Part shown: piece by piece, positions 43,029-54,622 of the stretch
Layout: every line of letters starts with the position of its first letter
Numbering within the stretch: position 1 is the first letter of the stretch
Source: Tenebrio molitor
Lineage: Eukaryota; Arthropoda; Insecta; Coleoptera; Tenebrionidae
NCBI RefSeq assembly: GCF_963966145.1
Contig: NC_091046.1
Coordinates: 18,600,001 to 18,664,000 of the forward strand
DNA length: 64,000 nt
Direction of reading: 5' to 3'
Program-made: the position numbers and the translations under genes
The notes under the pieces: model-generated
Database searches by the model: none
What the model was told of the DNA's origin: nothing
Seen by the model: only the letters and a program-made list of their open reading frames with translations

Positions 43029-44204
43029 GGAGACGCGCTCAAGTGGCGCTGCCCGAGCGTTAGGCCAAACTAATGTATAACAAGTTGCATAATCTGACTT
43101 TCTGTATACCTAGTTGCCTATTTTTTTTTTCAATTTGATTTAAATTGATACTTATTTAAAAAATATAGAAACGACTAAATAAGTATTAAACATTTTAATA
43201 CAAATTCTAACATATACAACAAATTAGTAGTTCATTAAACGAGTTTGTGTGTAAATTGGGATTTTTTGGGCATGAGTGGGCTAGTTTAAGGCGAGTGAAA
43301 CTGAATTGAAGGGTGGATTTAGTTCAATAATTTGATTTTGCGTTAACTTCTAAAATTTCTGAAGATAATTTTAGAATCGTGCAAAAGATTTTTTAATTTT
43401 GAAATTGTTTTTCGCTGATATCGGTCCATGTAATAAATGTTTCTACCTTTTGAAGTACGACTACTAACTTTCTTGCATTCTTGCATGTACTTGCAACACA
43501 CTAGAAGATTTTGTTGGGTGTCTATTTTGGCCTTGGGCATAACAGGAAGGATTAGATTCTCTACAGTGGGATTTTCAGTAATCGTAGAATTTTCAATTTG
43601 TTCAGCTGGTCTAAAATTATTTATTGAAGTTTGTTTGTCTTCACGAAGAAAAATCGACGGCAGGGCGTATTTATGGAGTTTTGTTTTTTGTGCAAAGAAA
43701 TTGTTGCTAAAATGTTTCTCGCAAATAAAGGCATTATCTGTTTTGAAGGGTGGTGCAACATTTACCTAAAGCTTCTATCCATAGTTTCCTTTGTTCTTCT
43801 AATTTTGGATATTTAAAATGTTTATTTTTTATCGCCGATCTTGTTGTTTACAAAGCATTTATGTTTAATTTTTCCCATATCCAAATAAATAAAATAAAAA
43901 TTGCGATCTGAAAAACCATATTTCGTACTTTTTCAAAAAGAAAAAGATAACTTACCAAATAAAAAGATAACGAAAAATTATCTCAAGGTACTGGTTTGGA
44001 GTAATTTATTTTGTAGAATAATTTATAAAATTTATTGACTAAACCTTGACAGAAATTAGAAAATTCAAAATTACTGATGACATTATTAATTAATATTCAA
44101 ATCAAGCTTCTTTTTAAACGGAAATTCCCGATCGGATTAACGAGTAAATTCGGTAATTTAGTTTGGCCTAACGCTAGAGCAGCGCTAGTGTTGTCAGTGT
44201 CTCC
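43029..44204 (-). mobile_element. Inverted-repeat element with THAP-domain remnant, upstream of USP5
   Basis: GCCCGAGCGTTAGGCCAAAC (about 43054) is inverted relative to GTTTGGCCTAACGCTAGAGC (about 44161). GGAGAC/GTCTCC further out may mark the tips. The interior minus strand encodes FKYPKLEEQRKLWIEALG, then FICEKHFSNNFF and KLHKYALPSIF. This is the C-terminal half of a THAP zinc finger (C-x2-H near F), followed by about 100 residues to 43343. THAP domains start P-element transposases, so a P-related origin is likely but not shown. Confidence 0.6.
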
Positions 44205-44340
44205 CATGTTTTATACGGGTTTTGAAAGTCTTAATTCTGTTGATGGTCTGTGTTACATACAACGCAACTCACAACTCTGTGGTTTTCAATACTTCAAAAT
44301 TTTTAATTTCTGTTGTAGACGAGGTTAGAAAGTCAAAATA

Positions 44341-44436
44341 ATGGAATTCCTAACTCCGTATTTAGACAGTATTAAAATTCCAACCGGGAGTAACAAAGTG
44401 TACAAAGACGAATGCGTTTTTTCTTTTGATAACCCG
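44341..44436 (+). CDS. USP5: USP5 exon 1
   Basis: Residues 1-32, [14 protein letters not shown] onward. The ATG has A at -3 and G at +4, a good initiation context. It aligns with the family start, including [12 protein letters not shown]. The donor is GTAAGA, phase 0. Confidence 0.93.
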
Positions 44437-47400
44437 GTAAGAGAACGGTATTATTTTTTTTTGTAGTTTTAGGTTATGGTTAATCTTACAAAGCACAATG
44501 TAATGTATTTTAGGAAACAGATACCGGTTTATATGTGGGATTAAAAAGTTTTGTAGGATTGGGGCGCGATCATGTTGAACGACATTTTCGTAAAACTGGC
44601 GAAGCAGTGTATCTACATATTCGAAGAGTTCGACATGAGGTAAAAAAATTGACTATTCATTTATAATTGATAGGAATGTGATGTTTACGTACTTTTCACA
44701 TAAGGTGTCGTCACCGCCACAAGGAGATGGTCCTGAAAAGAAAATTACGAGATTGGCCATTGGCATTGATGGTGGATTTAATCCTGAATTGATGGCAAAA
44801 AAATTTGAATTTGAAGATTTTTACAACATAATAATTTTACCATCTTTTACTACTCTCCCATGGCCAAACACAGAACTGCCACCAATAGTAAGAATTATTT
44901 TCATATGTTATAGATGACAGTAAATTATGTATCATAATACATAATTTAATGTTATAATTAAAAAGTAAGGATTTGTATTGATTATGTTTTTAATATGTTG
45001 AGTGTGTCAAAAAGGATGGACAGGTGTTTTAGTAGCATAGCATAACATAGACCGCGATTTTGTACCAAAAATTGTTCTGCAGCTTTCAGTTAATGAAAAA
45101 ACTGTCAGAAAGTGAAAATGAAAATGGTAGCAATGCAATAGGTAGCTAAAAACTACCGTATTGGTTGTCATGGTTACATTTTTTTTCTCAGTTGGTCAAA
45201 ACGCCTATTAACATTCACACTGGGATGCCTTCCATTAGGAAAACGCATGGTGTATGTTATACAGCTAAAAGCTACGTTATTTTCTGCGGGCCCCAAGAGC
45301 TAAATACACATTACAATATTCATCTGCGGTAAAACTAAATTTGAAAACTGTCACAATTTAATTGATATTTATTATACAGGGTTTTTCTAAATGTCTAGTC
45401 CAAGTTGGCGTAAAAACTGAATGTAAAATTTATGGTTGCCGCTCCATATAAAATAAGTGAATATACACCGTTCATACAGAGCAGTTAAACGACTCAGTGT
45501 TGTTAGATGCAATCGTTAATTTAAAAAGAAATAAATACAATTCTCATCATCGCACTTTTCGCCTAAAAAATAAGTGACAAAAACTGACAGTTCACAGTGA
45601 GGTGGCAAAAATTTCATAACATGGCTTGCTTCGACTACAATCATTTAGAATAACCCTGCATAAAGGTGTTTTTTTCTTCGTTTCTATGATATGTTAGCAA
45701 TGTTGCCGCGTTTGAAAACTATTCCCCCACACCAAATTTCATCATATTTAACACTGACGGATATCTGTTGAGGGACCTTTGAAAGTTGACACATACAAAT
45801 ATGTTCCCACATTAATAACAGGATTTTTTGTTTTGTAGGTAGTTTAGTTATAACTTCCAAAAGCTCTTGCGCGTTAACGAAAGGCCAAAAGCAAAAAAAA
45901 ATTTCTTCATATTCCGTGATTACCCTAAATTGTGTACCTTATTTAGTGTCCGACCTTTTTGACACACTCAGTGGCATAACTGTTCAGCTATGTACTTGAT
46001 ATTGTTGATAAACTAACTCAAATGGTGTTTTAAAATAATGACTGTAGTGTATAAAACATTTCCTCTTGAACATATGTATTTGAATGCTTTTAAATCATAA
46101 ATGTTGTCTTATTAGAGTTGCTTGACTACACATTTTAAATATTGCCTCAGTGACCAGATTTTGCAACATTTATAGAAATTACAGCGTTTTGGATAAACCT
46201 GTAGTGGTGTATCTTGATTCTGTGGCTCTCAGTATTATTTTGTGAATGATTACATGTTTTATTAAACTTTAATAATTAGACTCTTTAATAATAATTAATG
46301 TAAATTTTATAATAAACCTGTTAATAATGGACATTTACTTTTATAATTTACATTCAGGTTAAGTCATCTATTGAAGGTGTATTAGAAGCACCTTCAGCAA
46401 GCAAATTGGTTGAAATGGAAGCATTGACAGGAACATGGGATGGTGAAACACGTATTGTATCCCAATATGCCAACAATTTACCTCAACTAGATAATGGAAA
46501 GAAAATACCTCCTTCTGGATGGCAATGTGAAAAATGTGACAAGACAGAGAATCTTTGGCTAAATCTCACTGATGGTTCAGTGCTATGTGGCAGAAAATTT
46601 TATGATGGAAGTGGTGGAAATAACCATGCAATTGAACATTATAATGTAACTGGATATCCTCTGGCTGTGAAGCTAGGAACAATTACAAAAGAAGGAAAAG
46701 GTGATGTATTCAGCTATAAAGAAGATGATATGGTTGAAAATCCTAACTTGGTTCAACATTTAGCTCATTGGGGTAAGTTATAATTTAAAGGTAAATATGT
46801 ACGGTTGTATTACTAGAAAAAAAAAATAGATTTATGTTATTGATAATACAGGTAATTTTCTCCATGAGTTTTTGTTTTAGAATAAGTGAATTAGTTACTG
46901 TGGTTAATATCTTTAACATTTTATTATTATACCGTGTGCGCCAAAAGTTTGAAATGATGGCAACATTTTGTTTTCTATTAAGTTTTTCGAAAAAAGCTGG
47001 GCCAGGTCAATTTTAAATACATATTTCCTATTCTGTACAATGACGCCAGGTTTTTAAAATGGCGACCCCCATTTTTTTTTGTAGATTTGAATAGCGGTTG
47101 ATTATCAAATTCTCATTATTTTATACCCATGTATTGGGCGATTTAAAATGGTTGTGGATAAATATGGCAACTATGTATGTACGAAAATTTATGTGGGTGG
47201 GGTAGAGTTGACATTTGTATGACATTTCATAAGCGTGCATTTGATTTTTATTATACCTACCATTGCACATTGACTTTACCACGGCCTCCTAGATATAACG
47301 ATAGACTTTTAGTCTATCCGGCCGTGCGCATTCGTAGTTCAAGGCATTATTTTTGTTTTGAAGAGTGCGCTGCGGTACGATGCACGATTGGTTGCCTACT

Positions 47401-50400
47401 AGCATTAATTTTTTTAACAACATTTTTTTTGCCATTTATGCAATTAGAAAACAAGAACAACGAAAACTACACACTGTAAAATTTAATAAAAGAGGTACTG
47501 CAACGATTAACAAGGGTTTAATGCTTGATTTGAGTTAAAAAAAAGTATGCAACCAATATTACACATTTTTGTGCTTTTAACTTCGATTCAAAAGAGGGAG
47601 CTTAGGTACTCCCGTTAAATGTCATTTCGAAATCACAAACATTTTGCTGACGCGCAGGGCCGGATAAGAGCAAAGCCAGTCGATTAATAAAGTACCGACA
47701 CGATTTGACGTTTCCATAAAAGGCAACCGTAACGATATTTTCGCTGCAAGAGGCGCTGATATCGCTATTTTGACTGGCTTTGGTGAACATTTGTTCACCA
47801 AAGTCCATGGATTTATTAGTAATAATTAGTAATTTATTAGTAATAATTAGTAATTTATTACTAATAAATCCATGCCAAAGCCAGTCAAAATAGCGATATC
47901 AGCGCCTCTTGTAGCGAAAAAATCGTTACGGTTGCCTTTTATCTAAACGTCAAATCGTGTCGGTACTTTATTAATCGACTGGCTTTGGATAAGAGACTTG
48001 TCTCTTGTCATATCTAGGAGGCCGTGGACTTTACAGTTTTCAAAATTGGGCGACTATGAACTGTCAAAGAAATGTCAACTTTATCCTACCTACAGAGCTG
48101 CTACATAAAATTTCGTACATAGTTGCCATATGTATCCACAACCATTTTGAATCACCCAATACCATGTCGCTCTAAAGAACCTTTGCCGTTGGAAATGTGT
48201 AAACAAAGTAAAAATAAGAAATTTTATATGCGAGATGAATTCTATTGGCAGGCAGTACACTGCTGAAATGCTGGAAATGTATGATATGTCTGGAGTGTGA
48301 TCGAGTTGGAATCATGCGGTTTTGTTGCAAAATTTAAGTCACAATTTAATCAAATTTAAACAAATCATTTATTTTCTTCCATTAAATTTGAAATCACAAT
48401 GAATCTCAAAGTGTTTCATTTACATTTCGATTGCAGGATCAATGTTAATGTAAACAATCAAAACAAAGAAAGAATTGCGGTGAACTTACAACAGAATAAA
48501 AAATAAACAACTCAATTAAGTTTTCATCACTATGTAACCGATTGGCTTGATTCACAACTTGACAGTCAACTGTCAAATGACATTTCTGCACGTACAGTCG
48601 CGAGCAATAAATTTTGGTCATCAAGGTCATTCTTTGACGCAATGGAAAGTGCTCTAATGTGAAACGGTCATAACCTCTAATAAATTCTATTTGGCTTGTC
48701 TGGTCAAGATCTTGTCAACTTTTTGGAAGTGCCTACTGGGTTGCCACCCTAGCTTCTGACACGTCCGACTCTAGCAGCGAAATAATTTTTATCTGTCATC
48801 AATGTTGAATTGGCGTTAATGCTTGGTTTACATTTTTTTTTTTTTTGAAGTGACAGAAAAATTATGACCAAGGTATTTTGTCCCTAATAGTAGTATTTCA
48901 GCCAAAAAAAATTCGTCCACTCTTTTCCTGTCATTTCACAAAAATTGGGTGTAGTTTATCCTTTAGATATTGTCATTATGATTGACGTTCGCAAATTAAA
49001 ATTTGAAATTTATTACTGTCATTCATAAGAACATAGACACAATTTGATTGACATATGTCAACATGTGAAATGAGGTTATTCGTTCCTAAAGGCTGCTTTA
49101 CAGCGTATGTGAGTGGAATGACAGTTGTGCACGAAATTTTTTTGTCCGCCATTGTAGGTACAGTCACGGCCATGGAATTTCATCAGTCGTTGTCATTCAA
49201 CCGACATTAGCCTTATAGTATTTTTACCCCTAATAGAAATATTGACTAAAATCATAAATCACACAACAAAGAAACAGTTTACAATGCACCTACAGGTACA
49301 GATGGTTGCAAAAAAAAACGGGAACTGTCAGAATCAAATTAACACATCTTTACAATTTTTTCATGATGTGAAACCTTCTTTCGAGAGATAGGTTAGAATT
49401 ATGGTTAAAATTTAATGACATTTTTAAAAATTATTTGATAGGTATTGTCAACTAGACAATTGACAAAGAGACAAAACCAAATTTACATTAGGAAAATTTT
49501 CCTTTCTCGTTTTTTTCGCTACCAACTGTACTTACACTTACAGGGAAGAAACCGGTCATTTTTGCCCGTTGGGTGTCACCAAATATTTAGCTGAGGTTAT
49601 TCAACACCCCATCATAAATTACTGGATGGGGTGCTTTAAGATCTGTTTCTTTGTTGGTGTGATTTATGATTTTAGTCAATATTTCTATTCGGGGTAAAAG
49701 ACTATAAAACAGGCTTTATGTATTTCTAACCCCACATTTTGACATGGATGTCAATTTGTCAATTATTTTTATTGTGCGTGACAGAGCTTCTGTCACAAAA
49801 ATTTTGAATGTCAGTCATAATGACAATAAAGCTTAGGCTAAACTCGGTACAGGTTGCAAAGACACACTTGCCATTTGCAACAGCGCTTTTATGGCATTAG
49901 TCATTTGAAATTACTTTAAAACTGTACTTATATGGAAAATATTCAACCCAAACTATGATTTTCTGGTCCCTTTGTGCCTTTATTTGGTTCAGAAATATGA
50001 AGAAATTGCTGTTGCAAATGACAAGTGTGTCTTTGCAACCTGTACCGAGTTTACACAAACTTTTTCGAATTGACAGTAAAACAACTGTCCTACAGTGCAT
50101 TCACTTTTGTTTCAGACCAGAGTAGGCTATGGAAATTTGGCGAGTTGTATGGTAAGACTGTGGCTGAATGACAATATACATCATGTATAATATTTGAGGT
50201 TACACTTTCTTGTGAAAATTCATGACCATGTAGCCAAGCATTATCACTTTCCAATTAACTAAACTCGGTAAATATTGCACAAATTTAAAACTAATTTACC
50301 TTAATACTTAATAATAATGTCAACAAATTTGACACTGGCAGTTCGAACAATTTTAATTTTGTTATTTTGACATAGCCCCGATACCAACATTTAAAAAAAT

Positions 50401-53400
50401 TAAAATAGCCTACTCTGGTCTAAAACAAAAATGAATGTATTATATACAGGGTGACTGACGAAAAACCTTTGACGCTGTATCTTACTTATTCTTTATCCGA
50501 TTTGAATAAATGACACATCAAATGAAATAGTTCGAAAAACACTTCATTATTATCCTATTCGATATTTTTTTCGACATCTATTTTTTGACGGACGATAGCC
50601 AACTTTTTTTTTCAAATTACACTATATATTTTTTTATTCGTTCTTATAAAGAATCTTCTTCTGAATATTCCTACATTAAAAGAAAACACAAAAAATGTAT
50701 TTTAATTGAAAAAAATTGAAAATCAAAAATCAAGCAATAAAATTTGTAAACAATACAAAATCTATTCTAGTTGCTCAAAATTTCCTCAATGCTGTTGCAG
50801 ACACTGTTGATACCTTCTAGAAATGCCCACCTTTGCATTCAGTAAAAAATTTCGGGTTTTTCGTTGGGTACCTGGTGGGGTCAAATAAGCATTGTCTCGA
50901 AAGTTTAGAATGAATATAAAGAAATCCAATGGATTCAAATCTGGGGATGTAGCGGGCCATCGAATAGCTCCATGAGCACCCATTCATCGTTCACCAAAAT
51001 GATTTAAATAATTTAAAAATACAAAATTCATGCGTGCATCACGTCGTATGGCGCCGGCCTGATGAAACACGACTCTATTCAACACTGCTAATGGTATCTC
51101 ATCCAGAAAGTTGCTTATTTCGTTTGATAATAAATAATATGATATTTTGTTTGATTGAGACTGCTATCAATAAAAAAGGGACCCACATTCTATCTCCAAA
51201 AATGCCACACCACACGTTAACACTAAATCGTCTTTGGAAATTTTCTTCCACAGCAACATTATTATTATTATTATTATCAAACTGTTTTGACAAATGAATA
51301 TTCAGAGCTTATTTAATCATTTCGAGCATTTAGAACAAACTTCTCTCTTGTTTATTTTGGTCACTTGATTTTTATACTTTGTACATTTACTCTTTAATTT
51401 CTTGACGTTTGTTTACTGAATGGGTATAGTTCTTTGCATTTTTATATTCAGAAGACAAATCTCTACAATACTGAATAGAAAAAAATGTACAGTGCTATTT
51501 GAAAAAAAGAAGCTGATGTTCATCTGTCAAAAACTGGACTCAAGAATTTTTTTTATTTAGTTGGTATTGAAGTGTTTTCAAAATTATTTCATTTGATGTG
51601 TCATTTATTCAAATCGGATAAAAAATAAGCAAGATACAGCATCAAAGGTTTTTCGTCAGTCATACCGGGACTTTTTTTAACTCTGAACATAGTCCATACT
51701 TCAATTTTAAAAAACACAGATCAATGTATTGTGAGTTGCTATGCAACCAACTATACCGAACACCAGAGATTTTGAAATAATGTTAAAAATTGTTCCGATT
51801 GATGGAATTGGTCTATCATGTGTTGCATTGGAAATGTCACGCACATTTCTAATGCTCCGATTGGCATAGAATAACTGCATTTTATGTGTATTTCTTCTTC
51901 AAACAACTTGACCATTTTGTTAAACTGTCTAGTACTTATTTTCGTTACCTTGGTTACGTGATTACATACATGCATTGACCTGTGTTTTTTAAAACTGAAC
52001 ATAGGGAATAAGTATGGGCTATGTTCAATGTTAAAAAAATGTCCCGGTATGCTTTTTCCATGAACAGAAGTGTACATACATTTGTTGGACAGATCGCGAA
52101 ACAACACAAAAGTAAAAACAAATGTAATTTTATCTTTATTTTGGCTGGAATGCGTTCTTCCAGATTTTTCTACAAATCTTGCAGATTTGTTTATCAATTG
52201 AAAACATTCATTATTTTCATCCCGGGAGCATATCGAACAAAAAAAAAAGAATCAATCAAATATCTCCAGTTATGATCGAGAGTGCATACAAAGTTATAAT
52301 TTTTGCAGTTTGTCCGAATTTTCCGAGTTCCTGTGTAATTGCCCCGATTTTTTTTTCCGAAAATCTCCAAGACCATAACGAACAAAACAAAAAAAGAATT
52401 ACGCATATCCATCGTTCCAATCCTGAGTTATGGCCTTGAGTTCATACAAAAATCCCATAGAAAAAAAGCGCTTTCATTTTTTCCAGAATTTTCCAATTTT
52501 TCTTTTGCTAAAAACCTTATTCGGACTATTACGAAGCCCTGACGTTAATGAAAGTCATAGTTATAAATGAAAAAAGTATTACTGGTTGTATTTAACATTC
52601 GTCAGGGTCGGAAAATTACCTGAAACACTGTATAGATAAGGATTTTATAATACTCGTTTTTATGGAAAACTGTTCATGATGCATTTTCAGGTATAAATAT
52701 TGCAAATATGGAAAAAACTGAAAAATCAATGGTTGAACTGGAATTAGAATTAAATCAAAAATCTAACGAATGGTCAGCTTTGCAAGAAAGTGACGGGCAA
52801 TTGAAGCCAATTTATGGACCTGGATATACGGGAATGACGAACATGGGCAATTCGTGTTACTTAAATAGTGTGATGCAAATGGTTTTTTTCATTCCAGACT
52901 TTATTCAAAGATACTACCACGAGGCAGAAACCTTTTTCAATCAAGTAGTTGGAGATCCATGTGACGATTTTAATACTCAAATGTAACTACAGTTGTAATC
53001 ATTGCAAAAATTTCTTGATTATCATATTTATTTTTAAGGGCTAAATTGGGTGTTGGGCTTCTTTCAGGAAGATATTCCATGCCTCCACCAGCAAGTTCTC
53101 CAGTAGATGCTGATCCTCAAGGAATTTGCCCATTAATGTTCAAGGCTTTGGTTGGTCGTGGTCATCCAGAATTTTCGACCAAAAAACAGCAGGATGCTCA
53201 GGAATTTTTTCTTCATATTCTGACCTTACTAGAACGTAACAACAAAAATAAAGTTAATCCTGGTGATTGCTTTAAATTCAAAGTGGAAGAGAAGTTCCAA
53301 TGCACCGCTAGTAAGAAAGTCAAATATTTGACTAGATCTGATATTATCTTGCCTCTTATTATTCCAATGGATGCGGCAATTAACAAAGATGAGGTGAGAT

Positions 53401-54610
53401 TTAGCTATATTTAATTAAAGTTTAATTTTATAAGCAATTGTTTTATTGCATTTAAGGTGGCAGCCTATGAAACTAAGAAACTTGAAGCAGAAAAAGGTGG
53501 GAAAAAATTGCTGCCAAATGCAGTAGTAAGACCAAAAATAAATTTTTTGTCATGTCTTGAATTATTCACACAGTCGGAAGTAATAAATAATTTCTATAGT
53601 TCCGCTGTTAACGCAAACGTAACAGCTCGAAAGTCAGTTCTTTATTATAAGACAAAACACAAATAAAATCTAATTGTTTTAGAACAACAAAATTATCAAC
53701 GTTTCCAGATTATTTGTGTATTCAGTTAAAGAAATTTATGCTTAGAGAAGATTGGGTTCCCATCAAACTAGACGTATCAATTGAAATGCCAGATTTACTA
53801 GATATTTCTACTCTACGTGGAAATGGACCACAGGCAGGTGAAGAATTGTTACCAGAACCTAAAATTCAACCCCCAGCACCTGTAATGGACGAGGCTGTTT
53901 TGTCGCAACTCGCTGACATGGGTAAATTTGCAATCACCATACGACTATACCTACCTGTAACATTTTCTGTAATTTTCGTTTGTAACATTTGTTATCTAAT
54001 GTTATAACAATTGTTCTTGTCAAATTGTTTTATTAAATTTTTCCTTTTTGTTTAGGCTTTCCACCGGAAGCTTGCAAGAGAGCTGTATTTTTTACTCACA
54101 ATTCTGGGCTAGAGGCAGCTACTGCTTGGATTATGGAACACATCACAGATTCTGATTTTTCTGATCCGTTTGTCCCACCCGGTACTGAAAGTTCTCAATT
54201 TATTCCAAATTCTGAAGCATTAGCTACAATTATCAGTATGGGCTTTACACAAGGTCAAGCAGTAAAGGCTTTAAAAGCTACGGATAACAATGTAGAAAGA
54301 GCTATGGATTGGATATTTTCTCATCAAGATGAATTGGATAATGTTACCTCACCAGCGCCACCAGAATTCAGAGACGGAGATGGCAGTATGTAAATAAAAA
54401 AGGAACGTTTTTTAATTGGTAATATTTTTTATTGTAGAGTATAAACTTGTTGCATTTATTTCTCACATGGGTACTTCAACAATGGTTGGTCATTATGTGG
54501 TCCATATTCTAAAAGACGGCCACTGGGTGATTTTCAACGACAACAAAGTGTCTTTGTCTGAACATCCACCAAAAGATCTAGGATATATGTATCTCTATGA
54601 ACGACTTTAA
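44341..54610 (+). CDS. USP5: Ubiquitin carboxyl-terminal hydrolase 5/13 (isopeptidase T), ten coding exons
   Basis: Cytosolic/nuclear deubiquitinase that disassembles unanchored polyubiquitin chains from the free C-terminal end to recycle ubiquitin. The coding exons are 44341-44436, 44514-44639, 44705-44887, 46358-46772, 52691-52982, 53039-53393, 53457-53632, 53683-53921, 54056-54385 and 54438-54610. They sum to 2385 nt, or 794 residues plus stop, against about 850 in vertebrates. The domain order is as in the family: cryptic UBP-like region (about 1-130), ZnF-UBP with Cys192, Cys195, Cys212 and His225, Cys box GNSCYLN with nucleophile Cys329, two UBA domains (about 617-660 and 680-725), and His box GHYVVHI with His756. 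All catalytic residues are intact and all phases agree, so this is a functional host gene. AATAAA follows at 54617. Drosophila has a single counterpart. Confidence 0.96.
44514..44639 (+). CDS. USP5: USP5 exon 2
   Basis: Residues 33-74. [19 protein letters not shown] and the conserved [18 protein letters not shown] belong to the cryptic zinc-finger-like domain. Acceptor TTTTAG, donor GTAAAA, phase 0. Confidence 0.95.
44705..44887 (+). CDS. USP5: USP5 exon 3
   Basis: Residues 75-135, with [14 protein letters not shown] conserved. Acceptor CATAAG, donor GTAAGA, phase 0. A 1.5 kb intron containing a TIR element follows. Confidence 0.95.
44999..45970. mobile_element. Inverted-repeat element in USP5 intron 3
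   Basis: TGAGTGTGTCAAAAAGG and CCTTTTTGACACACTCA bound about 970 bp. A TA-flanked MITE is nested inside (45377-45660). No target duplication or transposase was recognised. Confidence 0.7.
45377..45660. mobile_element. TA-flanked MITE nested in the intron 3 element
   Basis: The ends CAGGGTTTTTCTAAATG and CATTTAGAATAACCCTG are flanked by TA (the right end has two extra bases). An end fragment of the same family lies at 1503-1578. Confidence 0.8.
46358..46772 (+). CDS. USP5: USP5 exon 4 (ZnF-UBP domain)
   Basis: Residues 136-273. It holds the ubiquitin-binding zinc finger with [20 protein letters not shown] and [12 protein letters not shown]; the ZnF-UBP recognises the free C-terminal diglycine of ubiquitin. 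Acceptor ATTCAG, donor GTAAGT, phase 1. A 5.9 kb intron follows. Confidence 0.97.
47128..48167. repeat. Nested palindrome complex in USP5 intron 4
   Basis: The outer pair is TATTGGGCGATTTAAAATGG (47134) against the complement ending 48162. The second pair is CCACGGCCTCCTAGATAT (about 47280) against ATATCTAGGAGGCCGTGG (48010-48027). The third pair is 47672-47783 against 47875-47996 (about 110-120 bp arms). The innermost pair is CCATGGATTTATTAGTAA against TTACTAATAAATCCATG. The centre is an AT-rich direct repeat. Several hairpin elements appear to have inserted into each other's loops. Confidence 0.85.
49209..49715. repeat. Foldback in USP5 intron 4, split by a MITE
   Basis: AGCCTTATAGTATTTTTACC (49209) to about 49281 is mirrored at about 49641-49715. 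A MITE at 49299-49528 lies in the loop. Confidence 0.8.
49299..49528. mobile_element. TA-flanked MITE of the TTGGTTGC family
   Basis: CAGATGGTTGCAAAAAAAAA on the left and GCTACCAACTG on the right, with TA on both sides. The inverted repeats are imperfect. A single end of this family occurs at 18535-18595. Confidence 0.75.
49839..50053. repeat. Foldback with TAAACTCGGTACAGG ends
   Basis: TAAACTCGGTACAGGTTGCA and TGCAACCTGTACCGAGTTTA are perfect complements. The arms extend to about 45 bp. Confidence 0.9.
50098..50436. repeat. Foldback with ATTCACTTTTGTTTCAGACC ends
   Basis: Arms of about 33 bp (50098-50130 and 50404-50436) include CCAGAGTAGGCTAT and its complement. Confidence 0.85.
50447..51662 (-). 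mobile_element. Mariner-like element, copy 1 (about 1.2 kb)
   Basis: The left end after TA is CAGGGTGACTGACGAAAAAC. The right end GTTTTTCGTCAGTCA lacks the terminal six bases where the next MITE inserted. The inverted repeats are about 130 bp. Minus-strand frames give [20 protein letters not shown] (third catalytic acidic region) and [20 protein letters not shown]. The family is DUF4817-type mariner-like. Frameshifted and internally reduced. Confidence 0.85.
51665..52047 (-). mobile_element. MITE with transposase N-terminal relic, copy 2
   Basis: Homologous to 39814-40207 but inverted. Starts CCGGGACTTTTTTTAAC, ends GTCCCGG, with TA flanks. The relic frame retains [12 protein letters not shown] on the minus strand. 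It landed at the tip of the mariner-like element. Confidence 0.88.
52048..52690. other. End of USP5 intron 4, nothing recognised
   Basis: AT-rich sequence with short frames on both strands that have no family resemblance. It ends in the exon 5 acceptor TTTTCAG. Confidence 0.5.
52691..52982 (+). CDS. USP5: USP5 exon 5 (catalytic Cys box)
   Basis: Residues 274-370. [20 protein letters not shown] contains the catalytic Cys329. The donor ATG|TAAC is read as AT|GTAACT, phase 2. Confidence 0.96.
53039..53393 (+). CDS. USP5: USP5 exon 6
   Basis: Residues 371-489, with [13 protein letters not shown] and the conserved [20 protein letters not shown] (part of the USP fold). Acceptor TTTAAG, donor GTGAGA, phase 0. 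Confidence 0.95.
53457..53632 (+). CDS. USP5: USP5 exon 7
   Basis: Residues 490-547, with [19 protein letters not shown] then [20 protein letters not shown]. Acceptor TTTAAG, donor GTCAGT, phase 2. Confidence 0.93.
53683..53921 (+). CDS. USP5: USP5 exon 8
   Basis: Residues 548-627, with [20 protein letters not shown] and the conserved [15 protein letters not shown]. It ends at the start of UBA1 (LSQLADMG). Acceptor TTTTAG, donor GTAAAT, phase 1. Confidence 0.95.
54056..54385 (+). CDS. USP5: USP5 exon 9 (UBA1 end and UBA2)
   Basis: Residues 628-737. It completes UBA1 ([20 protein letters not shown]) and holds UBA2 ([20 protein letters not shown]). UBA domains bind the distal ubiquitins of a chain. 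The donor GTATGT, phase 1, was chosen because it restores [14 protein letters not shown]. Confidence 0.94.
54438..54610 (+). CDS. USP5: USP5 exon 10 (catalytic His box)
   Basis: Residues 738-794, with [18 protein letters not shown] (catalytic His756) and [20 protein letters not shown], ending YLYERL and TAA. AATAAA at 54617-54622 is the likely polyadenylation signal. Confidence 0.96.
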
Positions 54611-54616
54611 AATGTC

Positions 54617-54622
54617 AATAAA
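54617..54622 (+). promoter_or_regulatory. USP5 polyadenylation signal AATAAA
   Basis: It lies 7 bp after the stop codon, which would make a very short 3' UTR. A second AATAAA about 38 bp further on is an alternative. Confidence 0.6.

Noticed and set aside
47177..47479. Plus-strand frame in USP5 intron 4
   Set aside because: It runs across foldback arms and has no counterpart in USP5 proteins.
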